From NCBI RefSeq assembly GCF_943734655.1, contig NC_071354.1, positions 47,918,044 through 47,982,043 on the forward strand: DNA of 64,000 nt, written 5' to 3'. Source of the DNA: Sabethes cyaneus. Taxonomy: Eukaryota; Arthropoda; Insecta; Diptera; Culicidae. The notes beneath the pieces are model-generated. The model was not told the DNA's origin, did not search any database, and saw only the letters and a program-made list of their open reading frames with translations. The first letter of the stretch is position 1; each line of letters starts with the position of its first letter. A program made the position numbers and the translations under genes. Shown piece after piece: positions 32,498 to 43,962 of the stretch.

Positions 32498-33765
32498 TTA
32501 AATTTCGTGGGGCTCTAAAAATCCCTTTCCAAATATTGACATTCTTTGATTTATTATTGCTTCACAGTTGCAGAGTATATGTTCAGCAGTTTCCATTTCA
32601 AATTGGCAAAAACGACATTGAGCAGTGTCATTTTTCCCAATTTTGTTTGGGTAATATCTGCTCGGGCAGTGACCAGTCAATAGACCAGTAATTACCCGAA
32701 GGTCTTTTTTACTAAGATTGCTACAAAGATGATTCTTTTTACCTGTCTGGATCAGGGCTTCGACCAATCCTTTTTTTCTACCGCAGTCACACTAACGCGC
32801 ATTCAAGTTCACACCGTCCGTTTAGAGGTGGAATACGAACGCTATGCATAACACAACTGGCAGTTTGCTCAGTCAAACGCCGATTGCACGCAGTAGAACG
32901 AACGCGTTCTTAATCTTTTTAACATTTTCGTTTCGATCAAGTTGCCTTTACCGTTTGGAGCAGCGAATGACTGCAAACCAGTCAAATGACTGGCAGTCAC
33001 CACGGTAACGAAAAGCAACCGCATAATCGTATGATTCAATACCACAAAAAAAATAACCACTACATGTGCATGGAAGAAGTCGGTCGGACTCCGTCCGATA
33101 CAAACGAATATTTTGCTTGCGTCGGACCGACGTCCGGGTGACAAACTATTACTGTGAGCAGCCGATTTGGAGACAAAAAGAGAAACGAAAAAATACGTCA
33201 CCGTATGCTTCCAGTCAGTTTGCAGTTTATTTTCTCAAAGCGCAAAGCAAAACGGGAGATCGACTGTAGGCTTTTGCTGAGATGCCGCATGAATTGTAAG
33301 ACGGCAGCAGCGCAAGCGGCAGAATGACTGGATTCAAAAAACAGTCAAATGATCGTTCAAAAAGCGGAGTTTGAATGCGGAAAGTTCGCATTCACGGCAG
33401 TCACATTCAACTTGCGATCCCTTTTCAAACCCTGGTCTGGATGTATCCGTGGCGTTCCAATTTGATTCTACCATGGACGTTTCCCATGTTCTTATTTCGA
33501 TCCTCAGCGCACACTCCGGGACTCCACAAAATGGTTCCGAACCAATAAAATTTGATGCAGAACCTTCTCTAGCTAGTCTGTCGGCTTTTTCGTTTCCTTC
33601 AATACCACAATGGCCGGGCACCCAGTATAAAGTTACTTCGTTCATACTGGCCAATTTTCTAAGAGAAAGAATTCTTTCCCACACTAGCTTCGATTTACAT
33701 TGAAAAGCTTTAAGCGCATTCAGAGCTGCTTGGCTATCTGAAAATATGCAGATCTTTGCAAATCT
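32498..33765 (-). pseudogene. LOA/R1/I-group LINE: RNase H and C-terminal zinc-finger region, split by an insertion
   Basis: End of ORF2 of a LINE with an RNase H domain. At 33765-33406 it reads FSDSQAALNAL (catalytic Asp), then VTLYWVPGHCGIEGNEKADR and LAREGSASNFIGSEPFCGVP. After the insertion at 32792-33396, the frame resumes at about 32782 and shows RVITGLLTGHCP, then CRFCQFEMETAEHILCNCEA, a CCHC-type motif typical of this group, ending at 32498. The reading phase is kept across the insertion if one copy of the 9-bp duplication is counted. The 5' part (endonuclease, RT) is absent. The clade (LOA versus R1 or I) is not certain. Confidence 0.8.
32792..33396. mobile_element. 605-bp insertion with 9-bp target duplication
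   Basis: GCAGTCACA occurs at 32783-32791 and 33397-33405, exactly flanking this segment, which interrupts the RNase H reading frame in phase. Eight to nine bp duplications are seen with hAT, P and Mutator-like elements. No convincing terminal inverted repeat was seen, although CGCATTCAA-like words lie near both ends. The 110-codon minus frame and the overlapping plus frame have no recognised domain. Confidence 0.7.
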
Positions 33766-33769
33766 ATAC

Positions 33770-34780
33770 TATCTATACTACAGATATTCGCACATTCAAT
33801 AAAAAACTATAAGGTATATAGCCCTAAGGGTTGTACGAATGGGTGACGTAGGACTATATCAGATCATTAGATCAAAGACTAATGTAAACTGCATTTCTGG
33901 CATATGTATGTTTATAAGAATCTGTGAGTACCATTGTTTAAGTGAATGTTGAAAAGAGAGCGAAATATTCAGATTCAATTCTTCATTGATTGCAAAAACT
34001 TTTTTCCTTTAAATATGTTCATTTTGCCTCCAGATTATTGTACTAAATATGATTATGCGTAGCTGGACATGTTTCAATGTCCTTCTCTTTTGACTTGAAT
34101 GGCACCAGACACGTAAGTTAACGGCGTCGATTCACTGTCTTTTGCTCCGAGAAGGTTTTACTAGTTTACTTCCATAGCTTACCGCTTGTTACATAGCAGA
34201 AAATATGACACACACGCAAACCTTTCTGTTTTATTTGTATGAGTCCTTATTATCCTACCACAGGGGTGAGGAGTCCGTCTCAAACCGTCATAAAATAAAT
34301 TCCTGCATCCGAAAAACTCCATATGCCAAATTTGGTTCCATTTGCTTAATTAGTTCTCGAGTTATGAGAAAATTTGTGTTTCATTTGTATAGGAGCCCTT
34401 CCCCCCCCCCCTCTTAGAAGGGGAAAAGGTCTCAGTACACCATAGAAAAAAATCCTACCTTGTAAAACTCCCACACGCCAAATTTGGTTCCATTTGCTTG
34501 ATTAGTTCTCGAGTTTCGAGAAAATTTGTATTTCATTTGTATAGGAGCCCCCCCCCCTCTTACGCCGTCCATAAAATTGCTCTGTCGCCCCTCCATAAAA
34601 TTGCTGATCATTTTATCTTTTCAACGACATATAAATTGTTCAGTTTCGTTCAGTAGTAGAGTAGTTATAAGCATTTGAAATCTTTCATTCCAACGTTACA
34701 CTTCTATTTCCGTTTTCACAATGTGCCACCCAGTCCCAGATAGTAAACAAAGACGTAGTCCTACGTCAAAATACTTAAAA
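33770..34780. repeat. Unassigned repeat unit bounded by GACGTAGGACTA motifs
   Basis: GACGTAGGACTAT near 33843 and the inverted GACGTAGTCCTACGTC near 34751 bound this region. The same motif pair occurs in the 48795-50458 element and singly at 15473. It contains an inverted piece of the Helitron array. No coding was recognised. Confidence 0.4.
34255..34562 (-). repeat. Inverted fragment of the 143-bp Helitron array
   Basis: Two units with CCAAATTTGGTTCCATTTGC, TAGTTCTCGAG and a poly-C stretch, complementary to the array at 2730-4990. Confidence 0.85.
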
Positions 34781-34784
34781 TACT

Positions 34785-35145
34785 GTTGGACTGTGGCCCA
34801 TAGGTATAGTTTTACTGATACCAGGGCCAAATACTCCAGCTCCAGTATTTTCACCCATCTTCGACCCATCGATGTAAAACACAGTAGAACCTGGACGCAA
34901 GCTTAGCCCACCAGACTCGCAAACATAGCGGCATAGTGGAGCTCATAGTTTTGCTAGCGATTTTATAAAACTGGTCATGAAAACCACAAGAGGACCCTAA
35001 AATTGTAGAATCGTTAGAAAATTAACTTAATTATCTTAATCTTTTGTAAATAAGGGATACCACAGAAAGCCGGAAAATTATGCTTAAAGGTTTCTAAGTA
35101 TCTTGTTTTGTTTTCAAATGTCATTTCATTAAAATTTTCAAATAA
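34785..35145. other. No gene recognised
   Basis: AT-rich spacer between the unassigned repeat and the 3' end of the LINE. Confidence 0.45.
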
Positions 35146-35152
35146 AAGGTAT

Positions 35153-35210
35153 GTTGTATGTATGTATGTATGTTTATTTATTTATTTATTTATTATTATT
35201 AAAGTCAACA
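35153..35210 (+). repeat. (TATG)n(TTTA)n, LINE 3' tail
   Basis: TATG repeats followed by TTTA repeats. Read on the minus strand this is the 3' terminal repeat of the CR1-like LINE. Confidence 0.85.
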
Positions 35211-35288
35211 GGTAAAACATCACCCCAATGACAGAGCTAACTACACAACTACAGATAAATTATACTACAAGCAAATATACAACAGAAA

Positions 35289-36976
35289 TCAACATAAAAC
35301 ACGTCTAAAACTACACTTATTTGTTTCTCGCGATACATTAAAATTAAATACATAGTAACAAGTGTTGAAAATACGAGACATACTACGTACTGGCTCATGT
35401 AAGCCATAATTTGTTCTTGCTGGAGTAACGCTGCGAAACGAATGAGATCGAAGACTTCGGCGACGTATATTGATATCCAGCATGCTGAGCAGTGTAGAGG
35501 AATCAATATTACCCTGCAGAAGATCACCAATAAAACATGCTTTTGCCACATTTCGTCTCTCCTCTAGTAAATCCAAGTTGATGAGCATACAACGACTTTT
35601 ATAGCTGGGTAGGTTCAATGGAGCCGTCCATCTAAGATGACGTAAAGAAAAGCGGATGAATTTTCGCTGAATAGCCTCGACGCGTTGAGTTTCATTTTGG
35701 TAATACGGGGACCAGACGACCGACGCATATTCCAGCACAGGTCGCACAATTGAGCAATATAATGTTTTTAGGCAATAGATATCCTTGAATTTTTTCGCAA
35801 AGCGAAATAAGAAGCCCAGCTGTGAAGAAGCTTTAGTCACTACGTATGAGATGTGGTCCTTGAATGTTACTTTAGTGTCCAGCAGAATTCCCAAATCCGT
35901 AACTGTGGATTCACGGTGCAAACGTGCGCCTTCTATGGCATAGTCAAAGTGAAAAAGTGAGCGTTTTCGGCCAAATGAGATTACCGAGCACTTAGATACA
36001 TTTAGCGATAAACGATTGATTCGACACCATTCAGCGAAGGCTTCCAACTGTTTCTGCAGAAAGACTGTGTCTTGAGGCTCCTGTATCGTATGGTAAAGTT
36101 TCAAATCGTCAGCATACGAGAGTTTTTTAAGATAAAGTTCACATCGTTCATGTACAGTAGGAATAAAAACGGCCCTAGGTGGCTTCCTTGTGGAACACCA
36201 GAACAAACTGGAAATAGCGATGAAATGTGATCACTGATTTTCACAGACATGCTTCGTCCGCTAAGGTATGATTGAAGCCAGAGAAGCATATGTTCATTCA
36301 TGCCAAGTCGTTCAAATTTAGCAATTGCGATTTGATGATTCATTTTATCAAATGCTGCGGATAGGTCAGTGTATATAGCGTCTACTTGATGACCCTTCTC
36401 TATTTGGCGTATTACAAACGAGGTGAAACAGGTCAAGTTGGTTGTTGTAGATCGTTTGGGCATAAATCCGTGCTGATCCGACGAAATGTAGTGATTGTAT
36501 CTCAGAGTAACCTCCTGAAGAATTATCAGTTCAAACAATTTAGACGTGGCACTTAATGCAGCTATGCCCCGATAGTTCGAGACGATTCGCTTGCAACCCT
36601 TTTTAAAAACAGGAAAAACATATGATTGTTTCCAGCAGTTTGGAAATACGCCAGTAGCCAAGGATAGGTTGAACACTGTTGTAAGCGGTTTAGCAAGTGT
36701 CTCCATACAGCGCTTCAAAATGATTGAAGGGATACCGTCAGGGCCATATCCCATGGAGGATTTTAATACTTTTCCAGCTGATGTGACCATATCAGCGGAG
36801 ACAACAAACGGCAGCGCAGGAACGGAAAGTTGAGGAACATTTTCAGTGGCGGCAGCTACATCCTGCGGTTCGAGATATTCGTCAGTGAAAACATTACTAA
36901 AGTGAGAACGGAATAAATCGGCAATGTCAACGGTTGAATCAGCTTCAATTTGTCCATTGGACATCGTAGAGGGCAA
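35289..36976 (-). pseudogene. LINE ORF2, reverse transcriptase part
   Basis: RT blocks in order are GPDGIPSIILKRCME, FPVFKKGCKRIVSNYRGIAA, QHGFMPKRSTTTNL, YTDLSAAFDKMNHQIAIAKF, SGVPQGSHLGPFLFLLYMND and, after a frameshift, LSYADDLKLYHTI with the catalytic YADD. It continues through LGFLFRFAKKFKDIYCLKTL and VRPVLEYASVVWSPYYQNE to a stop near 35289. The frameshift lies in the A6 run (plus-strand T at 36123-36128) just before YADD, so a single-base slip explains it. YYQNV plus YADDLKLY favours the CR1 (T1/Q-like) clade over jockey, with moderate certainty. Confidence 0.88.
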
Positions 36977-38197
36977 TCATGATTCTTTACGCTGTTCATT
37001 CACGTATCGCCAGAAACTTTTAGGATTTGCCTTCAGGCGGCGTTGCAGATTATTCTGGTAGGCGTTGTACAGGCGGTCGTTGAGTTGCTTGTAATTAATG
37101 TTTGCAGCTACATATCTTATCCTCGTCGCGTCAGTACGGTATTTGCTATATTGTCTGAGGGCTGCACGTTTAGCTGTTTTGAGGCACTTGAGATCGGCGT
37201 TTGTCCATGCTGGTTTAGCCGGTACGTATTTAGATTTTACGGGTACGAATTGGTCGATAGCATACGCAATGATGCTAGAAATCGTCGTCGCAGCGAGACT
37301 GGCATCATAATCACAAAGAACTTCGTCCCAATCAACATGCGCCAGAAAATCGTTCATGCCATTGAAATTAGCCTTTCTGTAGTCATATGAGAGGCTTTCA
37401 GAAACGTCCTGGAAGCGTTGTTGTGGGTTAATCTTTAGCTGCGTTAGTATGGGAGAATGATGCTTGCAGAATTTTACTAGTGGTGCCGGAGCCTCCATAA
37501 CCGTGCAGTCTACACATAATTCATCACTAACGAAGCACAGATCCAAAATACGATGATTTTCGTTTTCAATCGCGCATATCTGTCTAAGTCCAGTGGTACT
37601 ATATGCATCAAGTAGTTTTTTTGCAGCTGTACTAATAGAGGAACGAGAGGTGTTTGCAAAAAGAGAACTGCAAGAATTGCGCTGCCAAGAGATCGCGCTT
37701 AAGTTGAAATCACCAAAAACTATAATTTTATCTCTAGGCTCCAATTGCGAAACTACCCAGTTGAGTGACTCGAGATGGCAATCGATTAGATTATCGTCGT
37801 TAATCCGATCTGGAGGGATATAGACTACACAAAGGTAGATAGCTGCGTCAACAGTGGCAATGGCGACCCACAATTGTTCGACTTTCGAACAATCTGGGGG
37901 GTTTACTATACGGGATTTAAAATTAGAGCGAACAGCTAACAAAACACCACCTCCAGTGGTTTTATGACTATTCGAAGGCGACCGGTCTTGCCGGTAAACG
38001 GAGTAAGAGTCGTTAAACAGCTGGCTTGTCGTTGTATTTTGATTCATCCAGGTTTCGGTTAGGGCGTAGACGTCAAAACAGCCGTCGGCGAAAGCTGACT
38101 GGTACTCAGCAATAGAGGTGTTAATTCCGCCAACGTTCTGATAATATATTAGGGCGTTCGAGGCAGCTGATGTCGGATTAGCCATAAAGGGGGGCAT
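36977..38197 (-). pseudogene. LINE ORF2, apurinic-type endonuclease part
   Basis: The endonuclease nicks target DNA to prime reverse transcription. Motifs in order are YYQNVGGINT (catalytic Asn region), VYALTETWMN (Glu), VYIPPDRIND, IIVFGDFNLSAISW (Asp/Asn) and ILDLCFVSDEL. The final block reads KHHSPIL where family members usually have SDHxP, so a key Asp may be changed. The region between endonuclease and RT is basic (KSFWRYVNEQRKE). A TGA at 36979-36977 interrupts the frame, which resumes directly after it in the same phase. Start ATG 38197 overlaps the end of an upstream frame, as is usual for ORF1/ORF2 junctions. Confidence 0.85.
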
Positions 38198-38389
38198 CCT
38201 AGGAGTTGGAGGATCGTCAGCGTCGATATTAGTGTTGCTGCTAGGATACTTGCCAAAGTGAGAAGCTTGGAAGACCCCTTCACCGGCACTAGACTCAGGG
38301 CCGGGACGGCTTGGATGGCAGGAACGAGAGAATTGTGATCGGCTATCGGTAACTGCAACAGGCTTGACTGAGCTAGGCTAGGATGTTTG

Positions 38390-39290
38390 TATGCAAGTTG
38401 CGCCATACCTCCAGAACGCCTGGACCGTTCTCCACCAAACTTGGTATACGTGTTCCTTGACATAAGGAAATCACCACTGGGCGGTTTGACAATAGAGGGG
38501 TGGTTCCTGACAAGGAAGTGGGAGGTTCAAATAAATAAAAGGGATTGCGTTTCTCTTGCATTTAGATGATCGATCGCAATTACGCAAGTGGCGGAGGACA
38601 AGAAGGCGAGTGGGAGGTATGGAGGGGGATGCACCGAGGAGGAAGCTTCGTTTCTCTTCCGTTACAGGGATTTTCAGAGAGCAAACAGGTGCATAATTGA
38701 CAGAAAGGGGAGCTGATTGTAAAGGAGCCAACAGAACGTGATTATGTCTGGATTTAATCCATTAAATTCATTGACATAAAGAAATCAATACTGGGCGGTT
38801 AACAAAACGGGGGGGGGGCTAACAAGGGGGGAGGTCTAAACAAATTAAAGGGGTTGTGTTTCTCTAGTATTTAGACCTATTGTAGTTTCGCAAGTAGCTG
38901 GGAAGTAGGAAGCAAGAAGGCGGGAGAGTATGGAGTGGGGACGAAGCACACCGAGGAGGGATATGTGGAAGTCTTTTTTCTCTGCGTTATAGCGATTTTC
39001 AGAGTGCAAATAGATGCATAATTAGGTACATGACAAAGGAGAGAGCTGACTGGAAGGGATCCAGCAGGTGGGGACGAGAAACGTGAGGATGAACGTATGG
39101 TCCGCCATAACTCCGAAACGCCTAGACAGTTCTTCATCAAACTTGGTACACATGTTTTTTGACATAAAAGAATTAGCATAGAGGGTTTGACAAAAGGGGG
39201 AGGTTTCTCACAAGGGGGAGAAAAAGGCTCAAGTGGGTAAAGGGGCGCATTTCTCTTGCATTTCAATCAATAGCAGTTGTACAAGTTGAT
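38390..39290 (+). repeat. Tandem repeat, 310-390 bp units, three copies
   Basis: The block TTGACATAA..GAAATCA..CTGGGCGG recurs at about 38457, 38767 and 39158. Each unit has CATAACTCCGAAACGCCT-type text (missing in the middle unit), GGGG-rich stretches, TTTCTCTTGCATTT and GAGAGCAAACAGGTGCATAA blocks. Diverged copies lie at 45240-45500 and 46122-46500. Open frames of 60-129 codons here are not genes. Confidence 0.8.
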
Positions 39291-39299
39291 GAGAAACAA

Positions 39300-39700
39300 G
39301 GCCGAGCAGTCTGCTAATATATAATTAAAAATAGCTAAACAATAAAAAATATGTTCCTGCGCCTGCCAGAATTATATTTTTGAGCAAAGATATAATTGAA
39401 ATCAACTGCTAACATGCGACCAACATTGAACCTGTGAATCATCGCAACGCTTGGTGGCAGCAGTATAATCCTTTCATTGTTATAAGTGTTCCAAAATTAA
39501 CCTCGAGATGAAACCCAATACGATGATGCATCGACCAACCTAGGGTACCCCGTTGTCACCACGGATTACTTCATAAAAATTGTACCCCAACTGTAGATCG
39601 TAGGTGTATAGGATTCAGCCTCACTATTTGCCAGAAACGATTCAGCAGACGTACGCGTTTCCCGTAAAAGAAGCAAAAAAAACTCTCCCTTTCGTGAAGG
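39300..39700. other. No gene recognised
   Basis: Transition from repeats to the GC-richer island. No feature was recognised. Confidence 0.4.
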
Positions 39701-40720
39701 GAAGTCACAATTAAAGCAAATTGATAATTGTCATCATGTATGCAGCAATGCCATTCGCGAACGCGAACCGCCGCACCGCACCGGCACCACTTACCCTCGA
39801 ATAATGGTATTATTGTCACCATACAGTTACATTCGCTCGAGACCCGAGAAGATGCACTCGTTGCAAAGTGTTGTGCAAATGGGGCCCAAAAATTGCTCAC
39901 CAACCAGGCAACCACCCGTCCCGTACGTACTGCTGAGCAACAGTGCGGTACTCGTGACTGAGTTCAGTTCACTGTTCGACACTGTTAGTTTGGTTAGCTC
40001 TTACTTACAACTGCATACAGCAGCATGAAATCGAAGCCCCCGGGGCAAATGATTGGAGTTTGCCCGTACCGGGGAGGTGATCTCAATGGTGGTGTGTCTC
40101 TTGTTAACGACGGCACTGGTAGTACTGGTTCGGGCATTTTTATTTCCTTTGGCCGTCAAAATTATTGCCTCACCAGCATTATTTAGGTGGTCAGTAACAT
40201 GCAAATTTTTGTTGCGATAGTGTTCCGACGGCGGCGGCGTACTCTTCCACACTCACATGCGACGAGGTTCATTGGATTGAATCTCAGGTTTGCAAGCGAT
40301 TTGATTTCGTTCATCGTCGAAATTAAACGACCAAATGAGAATATTTATAATCGCAAGCCCAGCGCAAACTGCGGTTTGCGATCTGTGAACTTCGACAGCA
40401 TTACTGGCTGCACCACATCGAAAGGATGTGCTGAAGCTGACGTCGCAAAACAACAATTCGGAGAAGCCGAGGTCGTCATCGTTGTCGTCGTCGTCGTCGT
40501 CGTCGTCGGATCAAATGATGTAGGAGGACTCGTTGGATGCTGGCCGGGTTAGGATTCCATAGCTCGTTCCGCCACAATGATTGGGTGTCGCGTTTCTCGA
40601 GGTTATGTGAAATAAATGATTTGCCAAACAAATACCGATGACGACAACCGAAGTTATCGAATGAGTCATTATTATTAATGCTGGCATTCGGATAATATGT
40701 AGGTAACTGCAATTCTTGGT
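39700..40720. promoter_or_regulatory. GC-richer, TE-poor island; candidate promoter/enhancer
   Basis: Balanced base composition, CpG-containing text and no transposon. Initiator-like TTCAGTTCAC lies near 39962 and a GTC repeat at 40476-40508. Open frames up to 121 codons have no domain and probably do not code. On the minus strand this is upstream of mam, so it could hold distal 5' exons or enhancers. This is inference from composition. Confidence 0.3.
40476..40508 (+). repeat. (GTC)n trinucleotide run
   Basis: About ten GTC/GTT triplets within the GC-richer island. Confidence 0.85.
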
Positions 40721-40724
40721 TGGA

Positions 40725-41575
40725 TTTTGGAATTGGTGATTATTTTCAACGCTTCAAAACTGGATTTCATCAGCGTCAGTGCAACCGATCTTCTTCATCC
40801 TGACGCACTTTTTGTGACCCGAATGACTTTAAAGTTAAACGGTCATAAAAGTAAATAAATAAAAATATATGACGCACTTCTATCTTTGCACATGCATTTT
40901 CTTGTCAACAGGCTGGTAGGATAATAAATCCAGCAAGATAACGCATGTTCTTTTCACTCGAGTCAACAAAGAAAAACCAAAGTTGAGCTCACATTGGCGT
41001 CATTAGAATCATATTATCAGGTCAAAAAATGAAACAAGCTGGGTCGTGTTGAAAACGATTGTAAACAAAATTCTGTTTTATTTATTTGGGCCCTATTGAC
41101 AAAAGTGTCGAACACTTGTCGGCTTCCATGTGATACGTCGCATACCAATCGAATGCTAACAAAAGCCAGGGACTGAAATGGTTACTTTTTTCATACATCT
41201 ACGAGCATGCAATGCCATGTCAGCCTGTTAATCAATACCATCGCTCTGTACTGTCTCTGTATCGACAGTGCCTATCTCTTGTAAACGTCGATTATAGCCC
41301 GAATAGGTACATGACAATAAGCAAACACTTTCGTACGTGCGATGATCAGTCACACAAAATGTCGTACAGAAATGATACGCATTCGCCGCTATTCGCTTAC
41401 AGTTGTAGTTGGAATAGTAGAGAATAAGGTGTAATTATTAATGCGGATTTCACCTAGTAAAACTCATTTTTCAATTCATTTTTGCTCGATTTTTCGGTTG
41501 ATCACTTCTTTTAGGGTCTGTTAAGAATACACACAACAGAGTTTGGTTTAAATTTTGAATATGGTGCTGAGACTT
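40725..41575. other. No gene recognised
   Basis: AT-rich DNA. The frame at 41212-41427 has no domain. Confidence 0.45.
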
Positions 41576-41579
41576 TAGA

Positions 41580-41880
41580 AAAGGAAGAAGACGCTTGATG
41601 GTATCTGTGGTCACAAAAGGTGTACTCCGTTGTCCACACAGACAAATTGCTTGTCAAATCAAGAATTTCTTGGCAAAGTTCGACATCTTCTGCTTTCGGA
41701 GGTTCTCTGGAACATCAAGCTTATCCTTAGCAGTGAAATTCTGGTTCACCGGAATCTGAATGGAGTCCGCTTTCACGTAGGTCTCACCGTCCATAACGCA
41801 GCAATGAGGTTTCGTCAGATTTTGATCGTATAACTTCTGGGCACGGCTTTTCGCGACCGTATTCTTTTACGTACGTGGGT
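41580..41880 (-). pseudogene. mariner-type transposase catalytic-domain fragment
   Basis: Read on the minus strand: RAQKLYDQNLTKPHCCVMDG, then ETYVKADSIQIPVNQNF, KAKKFL-like text and QAICLCGQRSTPF, matching the first DDE-Asp region (CCVMDGETYVK) of mosquito mariners. Frames break at both ends and further catalytic residues are missing. The helix-turn-helix part at 43582-43764 could be the same ancestral copy, separated by later insertions. Confidence 0.7.
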
Positions 41881-41884
41881 ATTA

Positions 41885-42960
41885 AATGGGGAAGGCAAAT
41901 GAGGAGCGTCCAATATAGCTCTAGCTATCCCAAGCCCCTACCTAGCGCCTCCACGTGACCATACCCGGTAATGCTTTATTGAGCAGCCAAGCTAGGAGGT
42001 GCAATACTGTGTGGTTCCCGGCTGCCTGATCTCATAATCGTGGTTTTGGGCAGACGGCGGAGCCACATGATTTTCGTAATAGGTAAGCATAATATAAGTT
42101 ATTTTAATTATTTTTTTCGTTTTAGCTTATGAAGCATTTACTGCTATATAGTGAAAACTTTGGCCAATACGAGTGTTAAGACTGCACATGGATATTGGAT
42201 ACCAGAAGAAAAATTAAATTAATTATTAGAAGCACTTATGGAAACTAAAAGGACGCAACTCTATTCCATTCGAAGGACTGCTGGTGAGATTGTTCTATTT
42301 TTACCCATATATACCACATATCATAAATATACTAGAATCGGGAAGAGGGAGGGACCATCAGAGCACTTGTTTGAAGCGGTGGGCCTAGGGAGAGTGAAAC
42401 AGTCAACTTTCTAGGGTTAATCTTGGCCCGATTAACAACACATCGTGGATAATGAGCGGGCTCTTCTTCCCAGCTACTAGAGTCATTCTGCATTAAGACG
42501 ATTTATTCAACGATTGACTCAGGTAACTTAGCCCTTGGAAGGAGATTCTCTAAATCCCTGGTACGTCCAAGTGATGTTGCTTATCGACCAATTCCCGTTT
42601 GGCCCTTCAACGATTGGTCATGCTTCCCCTTGGGATGGGCACTATGTTCAACTCTTTTTGACAGGATAAGCTCATTGCTATGAACGGATGTTCTGCTAAG
42701 GCAGGTGGTAGTACCATATATTCATATTCATATTCATTCTGAACCTTGAACGTACGTAATACAGCTCGAGTTTTTGGCCTTCTGCTTGAAACTTTTGCTC
42801 AGATTCTGTTGTTTTTGCTACCTCTAGAACGAAGGAGTTTGGTTTTCCGGTGAAGGATCGAACTACGCTGATGTGATCCTTAACAGTACACGGTATCAGT
42901 ACTTGTGGCTTGAGCAGCACGTTCTCCTCATTGAAAGTGAGCTTTGTGCCTCATGTACAC
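41885..42960. other. Unassigned DNA between two transposase fragments
   Basis: No gene was recognised. A minus-strand frame of 74 codons (42696-42920) has no known domain. Fairly GC-balanced text around 41900-42060 and 42400-42700 looks like fragments of a retroelement, but no RT, integrase or LTR was identified. Confidence 0.4.
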
Positions 42961-42965
42961 GGACG

Positions 42966-43576
42966 CACAGTGGGACGGCTTCGAAAAAAGGCGAACATCA
43001 GCTTTTGCGTAGAAACTACTAAGTTTTCTGCATTTGTGTCTTCACAAATTTTTCTTGATTTTTGAAGTACTTTTTTGTTATAGCAAAAAAAAATTGCATT
43101 AAGGGGGTGGGTAAATAAATAATCAATTTAACTTTTTTATTTAAAGCCAATAATAAACAAAGCCCGAGAAAAAATTGTACAAAATGTTGTTTAAGTAGTT
43201 TTTGTAGAAGAAAGAGAACTTCTATCTCTTAAGGGAAAGAAGTAATAGTTCTACAAACTAATGTATCCCGTTTATACCAGTGTTTCTATTTTTTTATCGG
43301 GTTATTTCAACTTCTACGCAGTTTTGATGTTCCACGAAGTTTAACAAAACACACCTTTTTGCTGAAAGAAGTGCAGCTCTACCTTTCTTTTATTGGCTTT
43401 AAATAAAAAAAGTTGAATTAATTATTTATTGACCTACCCCCTTAACGCAATTTTTTTTGCTGTAACACAAAAGTCCTTTAAAAATCATGAAACTTTTGTA
43501 AAGACACAAGTGCAGAAAACTTAGTAGTTTCTCCGCAAAAGCTGATGTCCGCCTCTTTTGAAGCCGTCCCACTGTG
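42966..43576. mobile_element. Transib-like element with RSS-like CACAGTG ends
   Basis: Ends are CACAGTGGGACGGCTTCG on the left and its exact complement on the right. A GC-rich 5-bp duplication GGACG lies at 42961-42965 and 43577-43581. The inverted arms run about 190 bp, with mismatches. The CACAGTG heptamer start and a GC-rich 5-bp target duplication are hallmarks of Transib, the transposon family related to RAG1. No transposase is present in 611 bp, so it is non-autonomous. It sits next to a mariner transposase fragment. Confidence 0.75.
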
Positions 43577-43581
43577 GGACG

Positions 43582-43764
43582 CCTTTTTTCTCCACATCTT
43601 GACTCATGATCGACAGTCAGATGTTCTTCGAACCGTTTTATGGCACGAGAAACCGTAGAATTCGGGATTACCTAGTTTTTACCGATGGCACGATGGGATA
43701 GATTCTTATTTTCGATGTACTTGTACAGATTTTTTTGGCAAACGAGCTCTACTTTTGACTCCAT
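43582..43764 (-). pseudogene. mariner-type transposase helix-turn-helix fragment
   Basis: From ATG 43764 on the minus strand: MESKVELVCQKNLYKYIENK, NLSHRAIGKN, a stop, then IPNSTVSRAIKRFEEHL and a basic GEKRR segment. This matches the N-terminal DNA-binding domain of mosquito mariners. The Transib-like element follows immediately, with its target duplication at the junction. Confidence 0.7.
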
Positions 43765-43962
43765 TTTTCATATCTTTGCGCGCCTGATAAAAAGACTCAC
43801 ACAGTATAAACAATGCACTTTGAGCTTTCTCCATGCAAAGTTTCAATTAATAATCCCAAGAATTAGAAGCCGCTGCTTTGAAATCTTACAAGATACCTAT
43901 TCTTATCTAAAAAAAATGCAGGAAATCGATTGGTGATGGTTTTATCTTGCGCAGCCTTTGGG

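Larger units (their letters stand above)
35150..38390 (-). mobile_element. CR1-like LINE, nearly intact ORF2, 5' truncated
   Basis: Non-LTR retrotransposon on the minus strand. From its 5' side: a short remnant of upstream coding (about 38390-38200), an endonuclease, a RT, a short 3' UTR, and a 3' tail of TAAA/CATA microsatellite (35153-35205 on the plus strand as TATG and TTTA repeats). A short-repeat tail is typical of CR1/L2-type LINEs and marks its 3' end. The 5' end abuts the GGGG-rich tandem repeats. Only one in-frame stop and one frameshift were seen in ORF2, so insertion was fairly recent. Confidence 0.85.

Noticed and set aside
42083..42125. Intron-like GTAAGC...TTTTAG segment
   Set aside because: Only 43 nt, shorter than usual insect introns, and no coding on either side.
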